Below are positions 63,170 through 64,000 of a DNA stretch of 64,000 bases, piece after piece. The stretch is from the NCBI GenBank assembly GCA_018110825.1, contig JAGBCL010000031.1:1-64000 (forward strand), given 5' to 3'. Position 1 is the stretch's first letter, and every line of letters begins with the position of its first letter. A program made the position numbers and the translations under genes. The notes beneath the pieces are model-generated. The model did no database searches and was not told where the DNA came from. It saw only the letters and a program-made list of their open reading frames with translations. This DNA comes from Oscillospiraceae bacterium (GTDB lineage Bacteria > Bacillota > Clostridia > Oscillospirales > Ruminococcaceae).

Positions 63170-63190
63170 AATCTATCCTTATCAAGTAAA

Positions 63191-63616
63191 TCAGAACGCC
63201 AGGTCTTCCAGCGCTTCCGAAAGCATTTCGTTTGTAATTTCGCTGCTGAAAGCCTTGAAGCGGGCGGTATCCCATATTTCAGCGCGATTTGTAACTCCAA
63301 GAACGGTGATATCGTGGTCAAGTCCAGCATGCTCACGAAGATTCTGCGGAATGAGAATACGTCCCTGCTTGTCTGGTTCAACAACACAGGCATTGACAAT
63401 AAACAGCTTTGCAGCCTTGGCCTTTGCACCTGTGAGAGTCTGAAGCTTCTCAGTAAATACTTCCCAATCCTCATTGGAATATACATATAAACAGCCGTCA
63501 AGACCGATAGTAACGATAAAGCTGACGCCGAGACGGTCACGAAGCTTGGTAGGGAAAGCCATTCTTCCCTTAGCATCCATAGTATGCTCATAAGTGCCCA
63601 TTAAACAGTTTGCCAC
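63191..63616 (-). CDS. mraZ: Transcription regulator MraZ
   Basis: A 141-residue AbrB-like double-domain protein with two repeats of the DxxGR motif (MDAKGRMAFPTKLRD near 15 and EPDKQGRILIPQNLRE near 80). MraZ is the first gene of the division cluster and binds short repeats ahead of itself to control the cluster. The start is ATG 63616 after AAAGGAG. Confidence 0.96.
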   Translation of the reverse strand: MANCLMGTYEHTMDAKGRMAFPTKLRDRLGVSFIVTIGLDGCLYVYSNEDWEVFTEKLQTLTGAKAKAAKLFIVNACVVEPDKQGRILIPQNLREHAGLDHDITVLGVTNRAEIWDTARFKAFSSEITNEMLSEALEDLAF

Positions 63617-63628
63617 AGCTTTATCACT

Positions 63629-63794
63629 CCTTTCAACAGTCTTTTCAACTGATTTAACATAGTTTTCAACATCTGGGTTTATGAATTAAACCGCCTAAAT
63701 GCGTAGTTTCACAGATTTTCGACACAACAAATCACTTTTTCAACAGGTTTTAAGCAGCAAGTTTTCAACACTGTGTGGAAAACTATGTGGAAAA
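63629..63794. promoter_or_regulatory. Cluster of repeat boxes in the mraZ leader
   Basis: TTTTCAAC or a close form occurs six times on the plus strand (near 63630, and at 63642, 63663, 63717, 63737, 63762), and GTGGAAAA twice, 12 bases apart (63775, 63787). Clustered short repeats upstream of mraZ are the usual target of MraZ. This sequence does not match the E. coli box, so the assignment is by position. Confidence 0.55.
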
Positions 63795-63841
63795 TCACCA
63801 CTTTTCACCCCAAACCAGGGATATTTCACCACTTTAATGAT

Positions 63842-63870
63842 ATTATACACCAACTGTAACCAAATTGCAA
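63842..63870 (-). promoter_or_regulatory. Likely promoter of the division cluster
   Basis: On the minus strand TTGCAA (63870-63865), a 17-base spacer, TATAAT (63847-63842). It leaves a leader of about 220 bases that includes the repeat boxes. The last 130 bases of the window show no gene, only AT-rich sequence with TTGACA-like words on the plus strand. Confidence 0.65.
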
Positions 63871-64000
63871 CCGTTGAGCAAATTTGCACCGAAAATAAAG
63901 AAAGAAAATTTTTGACATTTTTTATGCAATTTGACAACACAATGAATACTTTGTGGAATTTATTTTTCCTAATCAACGGTTAGTAATAATCAGAACAGTT

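Noticed and set aside
63629..63990. Replication origin near mraZ
   Set aside because: The DnaA-like words are degenerate, and no dnaA, dnaN or other origin gene is nearby. A regulatory role for mraZ is simpler.
1..64000. CRISPR array, rRNA, tRNA, transposase or prophage genes
   Set aside because: I found no regularly spaced identical repeats with unique spacers, no conserved rRNA segments, no cloverleaf I could support, and no transposase or phage protein in any frame.

Overview
The window reads as a chromosomal segment of a low-to-medium GC Firmicute of the class Clostridia, most likely a Ruminococcus-like gut or rumen Oscillospiraceae. The reasons are the gene content (GH9, GH3 and SGNH carbohydrate-active enzymes, Thr-rich lipoproteins, DUF2812 and PadR pairs, an m-DAP-type wall with Ddh), strong SigA-type promoters (TTGACA-17-TATAAT), clear AGGAGG ribosome sites, and dense families of hairpin repeats between genes. 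I see no rRNA, tRNA, CRISPR array, transposase or phage gene.

Layout. 1-4114: a phosphoesterase, an SGNH lipoprotein and a GH3 lipoprotein between large hairpin repeats. 4168-9163: the SRP/ribosome-maturation operon ylxM-ffh-(small membrane protein)-rpsP-khpA-(membrane protein)-rimM-trmD. 9340-9706: ptsH (HPr). 9823-13995: a polysaccharide locus with an SGNH lipoprotein and an unusual cytoplasmic GH9 in one operon, and a divergent CE2-like esterase. 14145-18223: a GntR-ABC-permease operon with a likely self-operator and a small EF-hand lipoprotein. 18424-20026: mgtE behind a leader that holds a 29-codon ORF and alternative RNA stems. 20134-23595: orphan mazF, a membrane protein, a polysaccharide deacetylase and a GNAT enzyme. 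24138-25827: mtnA and a HAD phosphatase between repeats. 26085-30050: a housekeeping operon (mnmA, flavin reductase, mntP, prmC). 30102-34104: recG behind a promoter studded with palindromes, a zinc ribbon, padR and two DUF2812 genes. 34222-37061: an ECF sigma factor with a beta-propeller partner. 37124-45564: a sodium symporter, sfsA, a tiny Cys-rich protein, a large FnIII protein and a lipoprotein. 45606-49265: TetR, ddh and two related membrane proteins.

49440-63870 (minus strand) is the division and cell wall cluster, in transcription order mraZ-rsmH-ftsL-PBP/PASTA-murEF fusion-mraY-ftsW-murG-murA-ftsQ-ftsZ. MurE and MurF are one 960-residue polypeptide. murC, murD and ftsA are not in the cluster. 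Its DNPR motif and the nearby ddh agree on meso-diaminopimelate in the wall.

The most striking unexplained structure is a family of large modular repeats (1-350, 2208-2747, 23586-24118, 25828-26050, with a miniature at 38865-38975). They consist of chains of perfect hairpins whose stems differ between copies by paired, compensating changes while loops and order stay fixed. The ends carry an AT-rich palindrome. Other leads are the mgtE leader, the recG promoter palindromes, a GH9 lacking its usual catalytic base, and repeat boxes in the mraZ leader.
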